DNA of 64,000 nucleotides from Flavobacterium sp. (GTDB taxonomy: Bacteria; Bacteroidota; Bacteroidia; Flavobacteriales; Flavobacteriaceae): the NCBI GenBank assembly GCA_015234525.1, contig JADGMX010000007.1, forward strand, positions 204,366-268,365, read 5' to 3'. Positions 9,622 through 18,994 of this stretch are shown piece after piece. Both the position numbers and the translations under genes were made by a program. The notes beneath the pieces were generated by a model. It was given only the letters and a program-made list of their open reading frames with translations, was not told the origin of the DNA and did not search any database. The stretch's first letter is position 1, and every line of letters starts with the position of its first letter.

Positions 9622-9652
9622 AAAAAAAAGTCCGACCTCAGAAAGATCGGAC
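9622..9652 (-). terminator. Intrinsic terminator downstream of the NlpC/P60 peptidase gene
   Basis: On the minus strand GTCCGA pairs with TCGGAC (9652-9647 and 9635-9630), followed by eight T residues (9629-9622). It lies 22 bases past the peptidase stop and ahead of comEC. Confidence 0.8.
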
Positions 9653-9673
9653 CGTTAAACCTATAACTTAAAC

Positions 9674-10303
9674 TTATAACACTCTGTTGGCTTGAGCAAA
9701 CGACTTACTGTAGTATGGCTCTTTTGTCGACGAAATAATTACGCCTTTTGAAGTTGACGAGTGAATGAATTTGATTTCATCACCATCTGATTCTACCACT
9801 AACCCGACGTGGTTTATTGTATCACGACCATTTGTTTTAAAGAAAACAAGGTCGCCTTTTTTTACTTCTTCTTTTTTGATTTTCGCGCCAACTTTTGCCA
9901 TCTGATTAGAACTTCTTGGCAATTTCATGTCGAAAATATTAAATACCGCGGTAACCATTCCGGAGCAATCCATTCCCGAAAGTGAAATTCCACCCGGGCG
10001 ATAATTAACACCGATGAATTGCATCGCATTGTTGATCATCTGCATTGCAAGATAATTTTCTTCCGGACTTATTACCAGATCTTTATCTTCCTTGTCGTTG
10101 ATTTGATTTTTTTTGGCTTTTGTCGCTTTTGTATAACCAGCTTTTTTTGTGGTTTTTGTTGCAGCGATTGCATTATCAGAAGATGCAGAGGATTTTCCAT
10201 AAACACCTTTTTTAACAGCTTCTTTTTTTGAGGTAATAACTTGTGCCTGAGTGAACGCAAAGGCAAATAAGAAAAGAAGGAGAAAAAGATTCTTGTTTCG
10301 CAT
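9674..10303 (-). CDS. Secreted C40 (NlpC/P60) peptidase
   Basis: A 209-residue protein with a signal peptide (cleavage near residue 20, FTQAQ), a basic Lys/Thr/Ala-rich linker (about 25-75), and an NlpC/P60 domain over residues 80-209. The catalytic Cys113 is in GMDCSG, His165 in INHVGL, and the third polar residue is probably His181 in FIHSST. NlpC/P60 enzymes cut peptide stems of peptidoglycan in the periplasm. The gene lies downstream of lpxB on the same strand but with a 174-base gap, so it may have its own promoter; a terminator follows it. The substrate bond cannot be told from the sequence. Confidence 0.9.
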   Translation of the reverse strand: MRNKNLFLLLFLFAFAFTQAQVITSKKEAVKKGVYGKSSASSDNAIAATKTTKKAGYTKATKAKKNQINDKEDKDLVISPEENYLAMQMINNAMQFIGVNYRPGGISLSGMDCSGMVTAVFNIFDMKLPRSSNQMAKVGAKIKKEEVKKGDLVFFKTNGRDTINHVGLVVESDGDEIKFIHSSTSKGVIISSTKEPYYSKSFAQANRVL

Positions 10304-10410
10304 ATTTTATTTTTTATTGTTAGCAGGGGCCGGCTAATGTTTATTAATAAAATTCAAAAAGATCTCTGATTGAATTGAAGTATAAACCTGTTACTCGATA
10401 TTTATATAAT

Positions 10411-10448
10411 TTTTTGTAAACATACCATAATTCCCATATTTACAAAAA
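10411..10448. repeat. 10-bp perfect inverted repeat between lpxB and the NlpC/P60 gene
   Basis: TTTTTGTAAA (10411-10420) and TTTACAAAAA (10439-10448) are perfect inverted copies around an 18-base spacer. There is no T-run on either side beyond the arms. It could be an operator for the peptidase gene or a weak terminator of lpxB; the sequence does not decide. Confidence 0.5.
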
Positions 10449-10477
10449 CAAATCTTGTTAAAATTTTCTAAATCAGG

Positions 10478-11593
10478 TCATTTGGTGAAGTCGCTGAAAA
10501 TCGCTTCAGCTGTTTTCTTTGCGGCTCCACCTCCTCCAAGATTCAACTGCAACTCGTTATAGTCCGCTAAAATTCGCTTTCGGTTGGCAGGTTCGAATAA
10601 TTTTTTCAGCTCCTCAGAAACCCGTTTTGTGTTAAAATCCGATTGGATTAGTTCGGTTACAATTGGCTTGTCCATAATCAGATTTACAAGCGATATATAC
10701 TTTAATGTGATGATGCGCTTTGCAATCTGGTATGAAACCCAGCTTCCTTTGTAACAAACAACTTCCGGAACTTTAAACAATGCGGTTTCTAAGGTAGCCG
10801 TGCCCGAAGTGACAAGTGCCGCTGACGAAATTCGGAGCAGGCTATAGGTTTGATTTGGGATAAACGCAACGTGATCATTTGTCAAAAACTGACTATAAAA
10901 TGAATCGTCTTGACCCGGCGCTCCCGCGATGACAAACTTGTAATCTGGAAAATCATTGACAACGCTAAGCATTATGGACAACATTTTGACAATTTCTTGT
11001 TTTCGGCTTCCCGGCAATAATGCAATAATTGGTTGATGGCCTAAATGATAACGATTGCGAAACTCAGTCTCGTCGAATTCAGGATGATTGTTGATCGCAT
11101 CTACTAGCGGGTGACCGACAAAAGTTACATCAAACTTGTGTTTTTCCTCGTAAAACTCTTTTTCGAACGGCAAAATGACATACATCTTATCGACATCGCG
11201 ACGAATTGCTTTGATCCGACTTTCCTTCCATGCCCAAATTTGTGGCGATATGTAGTAATGTGTCCGATAACCTTGAACCTTTGCCCATTTGGCAATTCGC
11301 ATGTTGAATCCCGGGTAATCAATAAAGATGAGCGCGTCAGGTTTGAATTGCGAAATATCAGCTTTGCAGATGTCGATGTTTCGAAGGATTGTTTTTAAAT
11401 TCAGCACTACTTCGGCAAAACCCATAAAGGCCAATTCGCGGTAATGCTTTACCAGCGTGCCTCCTGCTTTCTGCATTAAATCGCCGCCCCAAAAACGGAT
11501 TTCCGCATTCGGATCAAGCTTCCTGAGTTCGGTAATTAACATAGCGCCGTGCAAATCGCCGGAAGCTTCACCTGCAATGATGTAGTATTTCAT
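10478..11593 (-). CDS. lpxB: Lipid-A-disaccharide synthase
   Basis: A 371-residue glycosyltransferase (GT19). The N-terminus KYYIIAGEASGDLHGAML is the LpxB hallmark, followed by FWGGDLMQKAGG and PALLPGSRKQEI-like elements (IIALLPGSRKQEIVKM). LpxB joins UDP-2,3-diacylglucosamine to lipid X at the inner face of the cytoplasmic membrane, making the lipid A disaccharide. Its length fits the family. Its ATG overlaps the TAA of the small membrane protein gene by one base (TAATG), so the two are translationally coupled, and surE lies upstream in the same unit. Confidence 0.97.
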   Translation of the reverse strand: MKYYIIAGEASGDLHGAMLITELRKLDPNAEIRFWGGDLMQKAGGTLVKHYRELAFMGFAEVVLNLKTILRNIDICKADISQFKPDALIFIDYPGFNMRIAKWAKVQGYRTHYYISPQIWAWKESRIKAIRRDVDKMYVILPFEKEFYEEKHKFDVTFVGHPLVDAINNHPEFDETEFRNRYHLGHQPIIALLPGSRKQEIVKMLSIMLSVVNDFPDYKFVIAGAPGQDDSFYSQFLTNDHVAFIPNQTYSLLRISSAALVTSGTATLETALFKVPEVVCYKGSWVSYQIAKRIITLKYISLVNLIMDKPIVTELIQSDFNTKRVSEELKKLFEPANRKRILADYNELQLNLGGGGAAKKTAEAIFSDFTK

Positions 11594-11862
11594 TAAACGA
11601 AGAATGTTAAAATGCCTAATACGATGGTGCCAAATAGAACACCACGTGCCATTTGATCTTTTTTATAATAAAGAAGCCCCAAAAACACCGCCAGGTCTAA
11701 AATGGCGCCGAGTGCAATCAGTTTACCAAGTTGGCCGTGCGTGTTTAAAATCTGGATTCCTGCCAAAAAAGTATATTCGGTAAATAGGATGATAAAGAGG
11801 TAACTTCCTAATAATGCTGCCGCGATGGCCAGCGCAAATCCATAAATAATATCGTCATTCAT
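11593..11862 (-). CDS. Small membrane protein between surE and lpxB
   Basis: An 89-residue protein that is almost entirely hydrophobic, with three likely transmembrane helices (about residues 6-26, 43-63 and 70-88). I do not recognise a named family. It overlaps surE by 8 bases upstream and lpxB by one base downstream, so it is certainly part of a surE-lpxB transcript, and the tight coupling argues that it is a real gene. A role in the envelope near lipid A synthesis is a guess from position only. Confidence 0.75.
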   Translation of the reverse strand: MNDDIIYGFALAIAAALLGSYLFIILFTEYTFLAGIQILNTHGQLGKLIALGAILDLAVFLGLLYYKKDQMARGVLFGTIVLGILTFFV

Positions 11863-12661
11863 TGAGTTTCCACGTATTTAATTGTTGCATTGCATGATGA
11901 GCAGTCAAATCGAATTGAACCGGAACTACTGAAACAAACCCGTTGTCCAAAGCCCATTCGTCAGTGTCTTCGCCTTTGTCCTGATTGACAAATTCGCCGG
12001 TCAACCAATAATAATTGCGGCCACCCGGACTTTGTCGCTTATCGAATTTTTCAACCCATTGAGCTTTGGCTTGCCGGCAGACCTTTATTCCCTTAATTTC
12101 CTCTTTTTTGAGTTTTGGAATATTGACGTTTAACAAAACGCCTTCGGGCAAACCGTTTTTCAAAACTTCAGTTGCTATCTTTCGGACAAATGGCTCGGCC
12201 TGATCAAAATCGGCGTTCCAATCGAAATCGGCCAGTGAGAATCCGATTGCGGGAATACCTTCGATTCCGGCTTCAACCGCAGCACTCATCGTACCCGAGT
12301 AAATAATATTAATCGACGAATTTGATCCGTGATTGATTCCGGAAACACATAAATCAGGTTTCTCACGAAGAATTTCGCTGACGGCCATTTTTACGCAATC
12401 AACCGGAGTTCCCGAGCAACTATATTCTGTTATCTCTGCATTTTCAGGAGATAATTGATTGAGATATAGCGTATTGTTTATGGTGATCGCATGACCCATC
12501 GCACTCTGTGGCTTGTCGGGCGCAACAACGACCACGGTTCCCAATTCAGACATGATCGAAATCAGTTTTCGAACGCCGGGAGCCGTAATGCCGTCGTCGT
12601 TTGTAACAAGTATAAGTGGCTTCTTTTCAGGAGTTGCTGGCGTAGATGCTGTCAAAATCAA
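11855..12661 (-). CDS. surE: 5'/3'-nucleotidase SurE
   Basis: A 268-residue SurE phosphatase. The metal site ILVTNDDG (Asp22-Asp23 counting from the TTG) is followed by the family motifs SGINHGSN and YSGTMSAAVEA. SurE removes phosphate from nucleoside monophosphates in a divalent-metal-dependent way in the cytosol. There is no ATG between the last in-frame stop and the conserved NDDG core, so translation must begin at a TTG (12661 or 12655) or another unusual codon. It heads the surE - membrane protein - lpxB unit and is divergent from the tail-specific protease gene. Confidence 0.95.
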   Translation of the reverse strand: MILTASTPATPEKKPLILVTNDDGITAPGVRKLISIMSELGTVVVVAPDKPQSAMGHAITINNTLYLNQLSPENAEITEYSCSGTPVDCVKMAVSEILREKPDLCVSGINHGSNSSINIIYSGTMSAAVEAGIEGIPAIGFSLADFDWNADFDQAEPFVRKIATEVLKNGLPEGVLLNVNIPKLKKEEIKGIKVCRQAKAQWVEKFDKRQSPGGRNYYWLTGEFVNQDKGEDTDEWALDNGFVSVVPVQFDLTAHHAMQQLNTWKLNE

Positions 12662-12850
12662 TTAGTTATTTTGTGAATTGGATTGTATTCATTGTGCAAA
12701 ATTTAACATCAAACACTTGATATTATAGCTACATTTGAGACAAAAATACGGAATTAATTACGCCTCCCTGACTTCAGGTGTCAACAAAAGATAATTCACA
12801 AACCCAATTTTGATGGCACAATTTTTTCTACATTTATTTTTTTCTAAGTG

Positions 12851-15097
12851 ATGAATGCTATACTTATATTTATGAAGAGGAATTATAAAATTATACTGGT
12901 CGTTTTAGCTTTAGCAATAGGTCTTTACAGCTTTATGCCGAATGACAAAAACGATCCGGAGAAAGATAAGGTTCTGTTAGAACTCTTAACTTTTGTCATT
13001 GAACGCGGTCATTATGATCCGGCGGCTATTGATGATACGTTTTCAAAAGGTGTCTACAAAGACTACATTCAGGCGCTGGATCCTTCCAAGCGCTTTTTCT
13101 TGCAATCTGATTTGGACGAATTTGCGGCCTATGAAACTCGGATCGACGATATGATCAACACAAAAGATCTTTCGTTTTTCGACCTTACCTATACCAGATT
13201 GATGCAGCGTATCAAAGAAAGCAAGAACTATTACAAGGATGTTTTGGACAAGCCGATCGATTACAACGTGGCGGAAACCACCAATACGGATTATGACAAA
13301 CTTCCATACGCGAAAAATACTGCGGAGCTTCAGGAGCGCTGGAGAAAGCAAATTAAATTATCGACACTTTCTTCACTAGCTGATAAACTTGATCTTCAGG
13401 AGAACAAAGACAAACCTGCCGGGGATAAGGCGGTAACCAAAACGTCGGCCGAACTTCAGGATGCGGCTCGAAAGGTTGATAAAGCTAAAGAGAAGGAGAA
13501 GGTTGCAATTGAGAAAAAATCGTTTACTGAACTTGAAAAGGAAACGCGTGAAAGTTCATTGAAATCGTTGAATGAATATTTTGGTTTTATTGATGACCTC
13601 AATAGAAACGATTGGTTTTCAGTCTATGTCAATGCGATTGCAAGCAGATTTGACCCGCATACGACTTATTTCGCTCCGGAAGAGAAAGATCGTTTTGATA
13701 TTTCGATGAGCGGAAAACTTGAAGGAATCGGTGCACGTCTTCAAAAGAAGAACGATTTTACTGAAATCACCGAACTGATCTCAGGTGGTCCGGCTTGGCG
13801 TGGTAAAGAACTTGAGCCAGGTGATGTTATTTTAAAAGTAGCACAAGGTAATAAGGAAGCTGTTGATGTTGTAGGGATGCGTCTTGATGATGTTGTAAAA
13901 CGCATCAAGGGTCCAAAAGGAACCGAAGTAAGACTCTCAGTAAAAAAAGCTGATGGTACGCTAAAAGTAATTTCGATTATCCGCGACGAGGTTGAAATTG
14001 AAGAAACCTATGCTAAATCAAGTGTTGTTGAAAAAGATGGCATGAAGTACGGAATTATTTACCTTCCTAAATTCTACATTAATTTTGAAGATCCAAACGG
14101 CCGGGACGCTGCCAAAGATGTTGCAGTCGAGATCGAGCGTCTTAAAAAAGAAGGTGTTCAGGGAATTATGATGGACGTTCGCGATAATGGCGGCGGATCT
14201 TTAAAGACCGTGGTTGATATTGCCGGAATGTTTATCGAAGAAGGCCCGATTGTTCAGATAAAATCGGCTGGGAGGAAGAAAGAAGTACTATATGATCGCG
14301 ATCGCAAAGTGCAATGGGACGGACCGCTTGTGGTAATGGTGAATAGTTTTTCAGCGTCGGCTTCTGAAATCCTGGCGGCAGCGATTCAGGATTATCACCG
14401 TGGAATTGTGATCGGAAGTAAACAAACCTATGGTAAAGGAACGGTGCAAAACGTAATCGACCTAAATCAATTTATTCGAAACAGCGAGTTCGGTGATCTT
14501 GGCGCTTTAAAAACGACAACTCAAAAGTTTTATAGAATCAATGGTGGATCGACTCAGCTTGAAGGCGTGCGAAGTGACATTTCAATGCCGGATCGTTATT
14601 CATACGTGAAAATGGGCGAGCGCGATATCGATAATGCGATGCCGTGGGATAAAATTGATCCGGCGAATTTCAAACCGTGGGAAGGTGCAACAAACTTTGA
14701 ATATGCGGTTGAAAACAGCAAAAAGAGAATTGCACAAAACCCCGAATTCAAGTTGATTGACGAGAATGCGAAATGGATCAACGACCGAAGTGAAGAATCG
14801 GTTTATTCGCTTAAGCTGGACGATTTCCGTCAAGAACAAAAGAACTTGGAAGAGAAAGCGAAAAAGTACAAATCTATTGTTGACTACAAGAATAATCTGA
14901 CTTTCCTTTCGCTTCCTCATGAAGTTGAAGCCATGAAAAATGACAACTTGCTAAAAGAAAAACGCGATCGTTGGCACGAAAGTTTAAGCAAGGATATTTA
15001 TGTTCAGGAAGCCATCAACATTCTTGATGATCTTCAGCCAAAGACAGGAAAGGCTTCGGTTACGATGAAGAAAAAAGACAAAATGGTTAAATCATAA
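12851..15097 (+). CDS. prc: Tail-specific (carboxy-terminal processing) peptidase
   Basis: A 748-residue S41 peptidase. An N-terminal signal-anchor segment (KRNYKIILVVLALAIGLYSF) is followed by a helical N-domain, a PDZ domain (from about SGKLEGIGARL to DVILKVAQ) and the S41 domain. The catalytic Ser is in SFSASASEI and the Lys in QTYGKGT. Prc-type enzymes degrade periplasmic proteins with accessible C-termini and help control peptidoglycan hydrolases. The frame extends to a GTG at 12848; ATG at 12851 is preferred and ATG at 12872 also works. A rho-independent terminator follows directly. It is divergent from surE. Confidence 0.94.
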   Translation: MNAILIFMKRNYKIILVVLALAIGLYSFMPNDKNDPEKDKVLLELLTFVIERGHYDPAAIDDTFSKGVYKDYIQALDPSKRFFLQSDLDEFAAYETRIDDMINTKDLSFFDLTYTRLMQRIKESKNYYKDVLDKPIDYNVAETTNTDYDKLPYAKNTAELQERWRKQIKLSTLSSLADKLDLQENKDKPAGDKAVTKTSAELQDAARKVDKAKEKEKVAIEKKSFTELEKETRESSLKSLNEYFGFIDDLNRNDWFSVYVNAIASRFDPHTTYFAPEEKDRFDISMSGKLEGIGARLQKKNDFTEITELISGGPAWRGKELEPGDVILKVAQGNKEAVDVVGMRLDDVVKRIKGPKGTEVRLSVKKADGTLKVISIIRDEVEIEETYAKSSVVEKDGMKYGIIYLPKFYINFEDPNGRDAAKDVAVEIERLKKEGVQGIMMDVRDNGGGSLKTVVDIAGMFIEEGPIVQIKSAGRKKEVLYDRDRKVQWDGPLVVMVNSFSASASEILAAAIQDYHRGIVIGSKQTYGKGTVQNVIDLNQFIRNSEFGDLGALKTTTQKFYRINGGSTQLEGVRSDISMPDRYSYVKMGERDIDNAMPWDKIDPANFKPWEGATNFEYAVENSKKRIAQNPEFKLIDENAKWINDRSEESVYSLKLDDFRQEQKNLEEKAKKYKSIVDYKNNLTFLSLPHEVEAMKNDNLLKEKRDRWHESLSKDIYVQEAINILDDLQPKTGKASVTMKKKDKMVKS

Positions 15098-15103
15098 TTT
15101 GGA

Positions 15104-15131
15104 AGCTCCGTTTGAAACGGGGCTTTTTTTT
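15104..15131 (+). terminator. Intrinsic terminator of prc
   Basis: AGCTCCGTTT-GAAACGGGGCT forms a short stem with one mismatch (15104-15124) followed by eight T residues, starting 7 bases past the prc stop. Confidence 0.8.
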
Positions 15132-15250
15132 GCTGATTCGACGATGCCGAGTTTGCCCGTAAACTATAAAAGACGCACGCCGCCGTAACAGAGGATGCGA
15201 ACCAGTCGAACTTCACGAAAATGAATTATGTGGTAACGGTTTCGAGTGTT

Positions 15251-15320
15251 TTAGCCCGGATGGGAAGCGATATCCCTGGAGCTTGCGGAAGGATTTAGCG
15301 GACAGCCGGATTAGCTTCTA
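15251..15320 (+). repeat. Structured intergenic repeat, type 1, copy A
   Basis: It has the left arm TTAGCCCGGATGGGAAGCGA and the right arm TTTAGCGGACAGCCGGATTAG, with a short middle (TATCC...GGAT) that can pair. This is the shortest and most diverged plus-oriented copy. It lies between the convergent prc and rodA genes. The preceding stretch 15132-15250 is otherwise featureless to me. Confidence 0.7.
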
Positions 15321-15333
15321 ATAAAAAGCCGCG

Positions 15334-16590
15334 CTACCATTCATTTACTTTGTTGGCATCCATTTTCAGGAAGATGAACAGCAAAATGGTGAACGCCCAC
15401 AATCCTGAACCACCGTAGGAAAATAGGGGCAAAGGAACGCCAATGGTTGGGAAAATGCCGACTACCATTGCGACGTTCACGAAAAAGTGGATGAATAATA
15501 TTCCTGCCACGCAATAGCCATATACCCGGCTAAATTTGGTTTTTTGACGCTCCGACAGGTAAATGACGCGTAGGATCAGACATGCGAATAATGCGATTAC
15601 AACCAATGATCCCACGAAACCCCATTCTTCACCGACGGTTGTGAAAATATAATCGGTGTGTTGTTCAGGAACGAAGCCGCCTTTAGTTTGTGTTCCTTCC
15701 AAAAATCCTTTTCCAAACCAGCCACCTGAGCCAATCGCAATTTCAGACTGATTGGTGTTGTAGCCAACGCCGCGCAAATCGACTTGTTTGCCAAGAAGAA
15801 TGTTAAATCGGTCGCGGTGGTGTTGTTTAAAGACATTTTCGAAAACGTAATCGACTGAAAAGACGTAGCCACTTATAAGCACCATCACTAAGGCGCTGGC
15901 AACGATATTCCTGTTGGCAATGCGGCTTCGCAAATAGATGATTACGACGATGGCAAGTGCGATGGCGATGATCAGTAACGGTTCTAAAATCAGCGCAAGT
16001 ACGAACAAGATGATGGCAATAAAGCCGCTCCACACGTAAATTGTAGGAAGGCCTTCGCGATGTAAAACAAGAATGAATACGGTGTAAATCAGTGCGCTTC
16101 CCGGATCGGGTTGTGGCAAAATCAGGATAATTGGCAAAAACACGATAATCAATGCCTGAAATTGGCGGTTCAGATCTTTTAAATTGACTTGAACATCGCT
16201 GAGATATTTTGCAAGGGCGAGGGCGGTTGCGGCTTTTGCGAATTCCGATGGCTGAATCGTGAAACTTCCGATGGCGTACCAACAGCGCTGGCCGGCAATC
16301 GTCTTTCCGAAGAAGAAGAGTCCGACTAACGCCACCAAAGCGATGGCAAAGATAATGCTGGCGTATTTTTCATAAAACTTGCCATCGACAGACAAGACGA
16401 CAAAAATTAGCGGAATCGTAAAGATGATAAAAAGCAGTTGCTTACCGTAAATCTCGCCGAAATCAAACGTTGTGTCGGTGTCGATCGGGAGTGAAGATGA
16501 GTAGATATTCAGCCAACCCATAATGACCAACGCTGAATAAATCAAAATGCTGATCCAGTCTATATTGCTGCTTACCGCTTGATTTTTCAT
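15334..16590 (-). CDS. rodA: Rod shape-determining protein RodA (peptidoglycan polymerase, SEDS family)
   Basis: A 418-residue SEDS-family protein with about ten transmembrane helices. Typical features are GWLNIYSSS early on, QPSEFAKAATAL, the long loop with GYNTNQSEIAIGSGGWFGKGFLEGTQT (here cited in part), PEQHTDYIFTTVGEEWGF and GVPLPLFSYGGSGL near the end. RodA is the glycosyltransferase of the elongasome and acts with PBP2. It starts 8 bases after the PBP2 stop and is the last gene of mreBCD-mrdA-rodA. Confidence 0.97.
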   Translation of the reverse strand: MKNQAVSSNIDWISILIYSALVIMGWLNIYSSSLPIDTDTTFDFGEIYGKQLLFIIFTIPLIFVVLSVDGKFYEKYASIIFAIALVALVGLFFFGKTIAGQRCWYAIGSFTIQPSEFAKAATALALAKYLSDVQVNLKDLNRQFQALIIVFLPIILILPQPDPGSALIYTVFILVLHREGLPTIYVWSGFIAIILFVLALILEPLLIIAIALAIVVIIYLRSRIANRNIVASALVMVLISGYVFSVDYVFENVFKQHHRDRFNILLGKQVDLRGVGYNTNQSEIAIGSGGWFGKGFLEGTQTKGGFVPEQHTDYIFTTVGEEWGFVGSLVVIALFACLILRVIYLSERQKTKFSRVYGYCVAGILFIHFFVNVAMVVGIFPTIGVPLPLFSYGGSGLWAFTILLFIFLKMDANKVNEW

Positions 16591-16598
16591 TTATTCAG

Positions 16599-18491
16599 TT
16601 AATTTTCTGCTTCGTCGCTGTTTACCTGAACACGTGTAAACGAGATTGAAGTCGAATCCGGTTTGATATATTTTGCATATTCGTCGAGCAAACTGCCTTC
16701 AAACATACGCTTTTCGAGGTCGGTACGGGAAATCTTTCCGCGTAGATATTTTTCGATCATCAAGCTCGCCATCGGACCGGCCCATCGTGCTCCCCAGTAT
16801 CCATTTTCAACAAACACCGCAATGGCAATTTTTGGATTATCCTTTGGTGCAAATGCGACAAAAATTGAGTGATCCTGAAGCTTGGTCCTCTTGCCATTGA
16901 TCTTGGCGTAATTCTCAGCGGTACCAGTTTTGCCACAAATGTCGATGCCTTCAACGCGCAACGATTTTGCCGTTCCTAAATTATAAACATCAAATAAACC
17001 GTTGATAATAGGTTCAAAATGGCGTTTGTCGATAGAGGTTACGTGTTTTGTGACGAACTTTTTGTCGATTGGCTGATTTTCGATTTTTTTAATGATGTGG
17101 GGCGTATAGTAATGTCCGCGGTTGGCAACGGCTGCCATCATGTTAGCAAGTTGAATGGGCGTCATTAGTACCTCTCCCTGACCAATTCCGTTAGATACGA
17201 TAGCGGTACTTCGCCAACCGCCATTTGGATAAATTCGGTTATATGTTTTTGATGTTGGTCTGTTGCCTCGTCGTCCTGTGGGCAAGTCATAACCCATAAA
17301 CTGACCGAGGCCAAAACTTTTTAAGTGATTGCTCCAAACGTCGACGCCATCGGCAGGTTTCACATATTTATTGATTGTTTTCATGTAAACGCTCGCAAAG
17401 TAGGTGTTACACGAGTTGTACATTCCGTTGTGAAGCACTGAAATACCTGAATCGTGACATTTCATGAAACGGCCGCGCGCGTAGCTAAATCCGTGATTAC
17501 ACATAAAAGGTGTTTGCTCAGTGATCACGCCCTCCTGAAGTCCGATTAAGCCTGTCAAAATTTTAAACGGTGATCCGGGTGGATATTCTGCCAGGAGTCC
17601 GCGGTCATAAAGCGGTTTCGCGATCGAATCGTTATAAAGTTTGGTATAATTTCGTGAGCGTTGGCGGCCGACCAATATTGCCGGATCGTAGGAAGGTGCA
17701 GTTACGAGCGCGAGGATTTCGCCGGTAGCAGGTTCAAGCGCGACAATTCCGCCTCTTTTGTTCATCATCAGCTTTTCGCCATATTCCTGAAGAACGACGT
17801 CGATAGTCAGATTAATGTCGTCTCCCTGAACGGCGATGGTGTCGTACTTACCATTTTTATATGATCCGATGTCGCGGTTGAATTTGTCTTTTTGAATGTA
17901 TTTTACGCCTTTGATTCCGCGCAGGATATTCTCATAGCTTTCCTCAACGCCTTGTCTTCCGATAAGGTCACCACTGATGTAGTATGGGTTTTTTTTGATG
18001 ATGTTTTCGTTAACCTGAGTGATAAACCCGAAAACATTGGCGCCAACGGAGACCTGATAATCCCGTAATGAACGTTTCTGAATTTCGAATCCGGGAAACT
18101 TCCGAATCTTTTCCTGAAGTGCCGCATACTCGCGTTTGTTCAATTGCGGAAGGAAAACCGAGCGAAGCATCGGACTATAAACGCGTGCTTTTTCGACCTT
18201 TTGGATATATTCTTCCTTAGTAATATTGAGAAGTTGGCAAAATTCGAGCGTGTCGATATTTTTAAGTTCGCGAGGCGTCACCATAATGTCGTATGACGGT
18301 TGGTTTGCGACTAAAAGCTTGCCGTTGCGATCATAAATATAACCGCGCTCGGGATAATCGTATTTGATCTTGATGGCATTGTTGTCTGATTTCAGCTTCA
18401 GCGTATCGTCGATCACTTGAAGATAAAACAATCGCAAAACGAGGAGTGTCGCCGAAATGATCACCAACGAGGGTAATAAAATCTTTCTCAT
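16599..18491 (-). CDS. mrdA: Penicillin-binding protein 2 (transpeptidase of the elongasome)
   Basis: A 630-residue class B PBP with one N-terminal membrane anchor (about residues 5-25), the dimerisation/pedestal domain (50-215) and the transpeptidase domain. The three active-site motifs are present: SxxK at Ser307-Lys310 (PPGSPFK), SxN at Ser360-Asn362 and KTG at 521-523. It crosslinks lateral-wall peptidoglycan in the periplasm together with RodA. Its start overlaps mreD by 4 bases and rodA follows after 8 bases, so the genes are coupled. The length matches bacterial PBP2. Confidence 0.97.
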   Translation of the reverse strand: MRKILLPSLVIISATLLVLRLFYLQVIDDTLKLKSDNNAIKIKYDYPERGYIYDRNGKLLVANQPSYDIMVTPRELKNIDTLEFCQLLNITKEEYIQKVEKARVYSPMLRSVFLPQLNKREYAALQEKIRKFPGFEIQKRSLRDYQVSVGANVFGFITQVNENIIKKNPYYISGDLIGRQGVEESYENILRGIKGVKYIQKDKFNRDIGSYKNGKYDTIAVQGDDINLTIDVVLQEYGEKLMMNKRGGIVALEPATGEILALVTAPSYDPAILVGRQRSRNYTKLYNDSIAKPLYDRGLLAEYPPGSPFKILTGLIGLQEGVITEQTPFMCNHGFSYARGRFMKCHDSGISVLHNGMYNSCNTYFASVYMKTINKYVKPADGVDVWSNHLKSFGLGQFMGYDLPTGRRGNRPTSKTYNRIYPNGGWRSTAIVSNGIGQGEVLMTPIQLANMMAAVANRGHYYTPHIIKKIENQPIDKKFVTKHVTSIDKRHFEPIINGLFDVYNLGTAKSLRVEGIDICGKTGTAENYAKINGKRTKLQDHSIFVAFAPKDNPKIAIAVFVENGYWGARWAGPMASLMIEKYLRGKISRTDLEKRMFEGSLLDEYAKYIKPDSTSISFTRVQVNSDEAEN

Positions 18492-18994
18492 CTCTTGCTT
18501 GGCTTAAATAGGTAAATTACAATAATAGATAGGATGATCGTGAATATGGTACTAAAAATCGTACGTAGCAAAATATCCCAAATATTGCTGATTCGGAAAA
18601 CTTCGAGAACGAAAAGTGTAAAATGATGGATCACTACCGATATCAGAATAAACGAAAACCGCTCCGGCGTTAATACGTCGTTGATACGGATTGTTTGGTA
18701 TTCGTAGCTTAAACCGAATGAAAACTTAAAAATCGATGGCCGAACATACGCGAGAACCAAACAAGATGCTGCGTGGACTCCGCCCGAATTCGAAAACATA
18801 TCCATGATAATCCCCAGCGCGAAGGCGGCTCCGAGTAAACCCAACTTATTTGCATCAACCGGATAAAGAATGATGAATAAAATATAAGGGAACGGACTAA
18901 TGAAACCTGCGAAGTTCATATTGCTGAAAATAATCACTTGCGCCGCCAGAAGCAGGATAAACCGGATGATATTTACAATTACAGCACTATTCAC
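18488..18994 (-). CDS. mreD: Rod shape-determining protein MreD
   Basis: A 168-residue protein with about five or six transmembrane helices and no extended soluble part. MreD has little sequence conservation, so the call rests mainly on size, topology and position: it overlaps mreC by 8 bases and mrdA by 4 bases inside the mre operon. It contains the MreD-like segment PYILFIILYPVDANKLGLL. MreD is an inner-membrane elongasome component that binds MreC. Confidence 0.9.
   Translation of the reverse strand: MNSAVIVNIIRFILLLAAQVIIFSNMNFAGFISPFPYILFIILYPVDANKLGLLGAAFALGIIMDMFSNSGGVHAASCLVLAYVRPSIFKFSFGLSYEYQTIRINDVLTPERFSFILISVVIHHFTLFVLEVFRISNIWDILLRTIFSTIFTIILSIIVIYLFKPSKR

Noticed and set aside
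15132..15250. Possible further repeat copy after the prc terminator
   Set aside because: The stretch is GC-richer than other gaps but lacks both arms of the type 1 and type 2 repeats.
15827..16282. 151-residue open frame on the minus strand inside rodA
   Set aside because: It is an out-of-frame shadow of rodA, with Arg/His/Ser-rich composition unlike a protein and no start signals.
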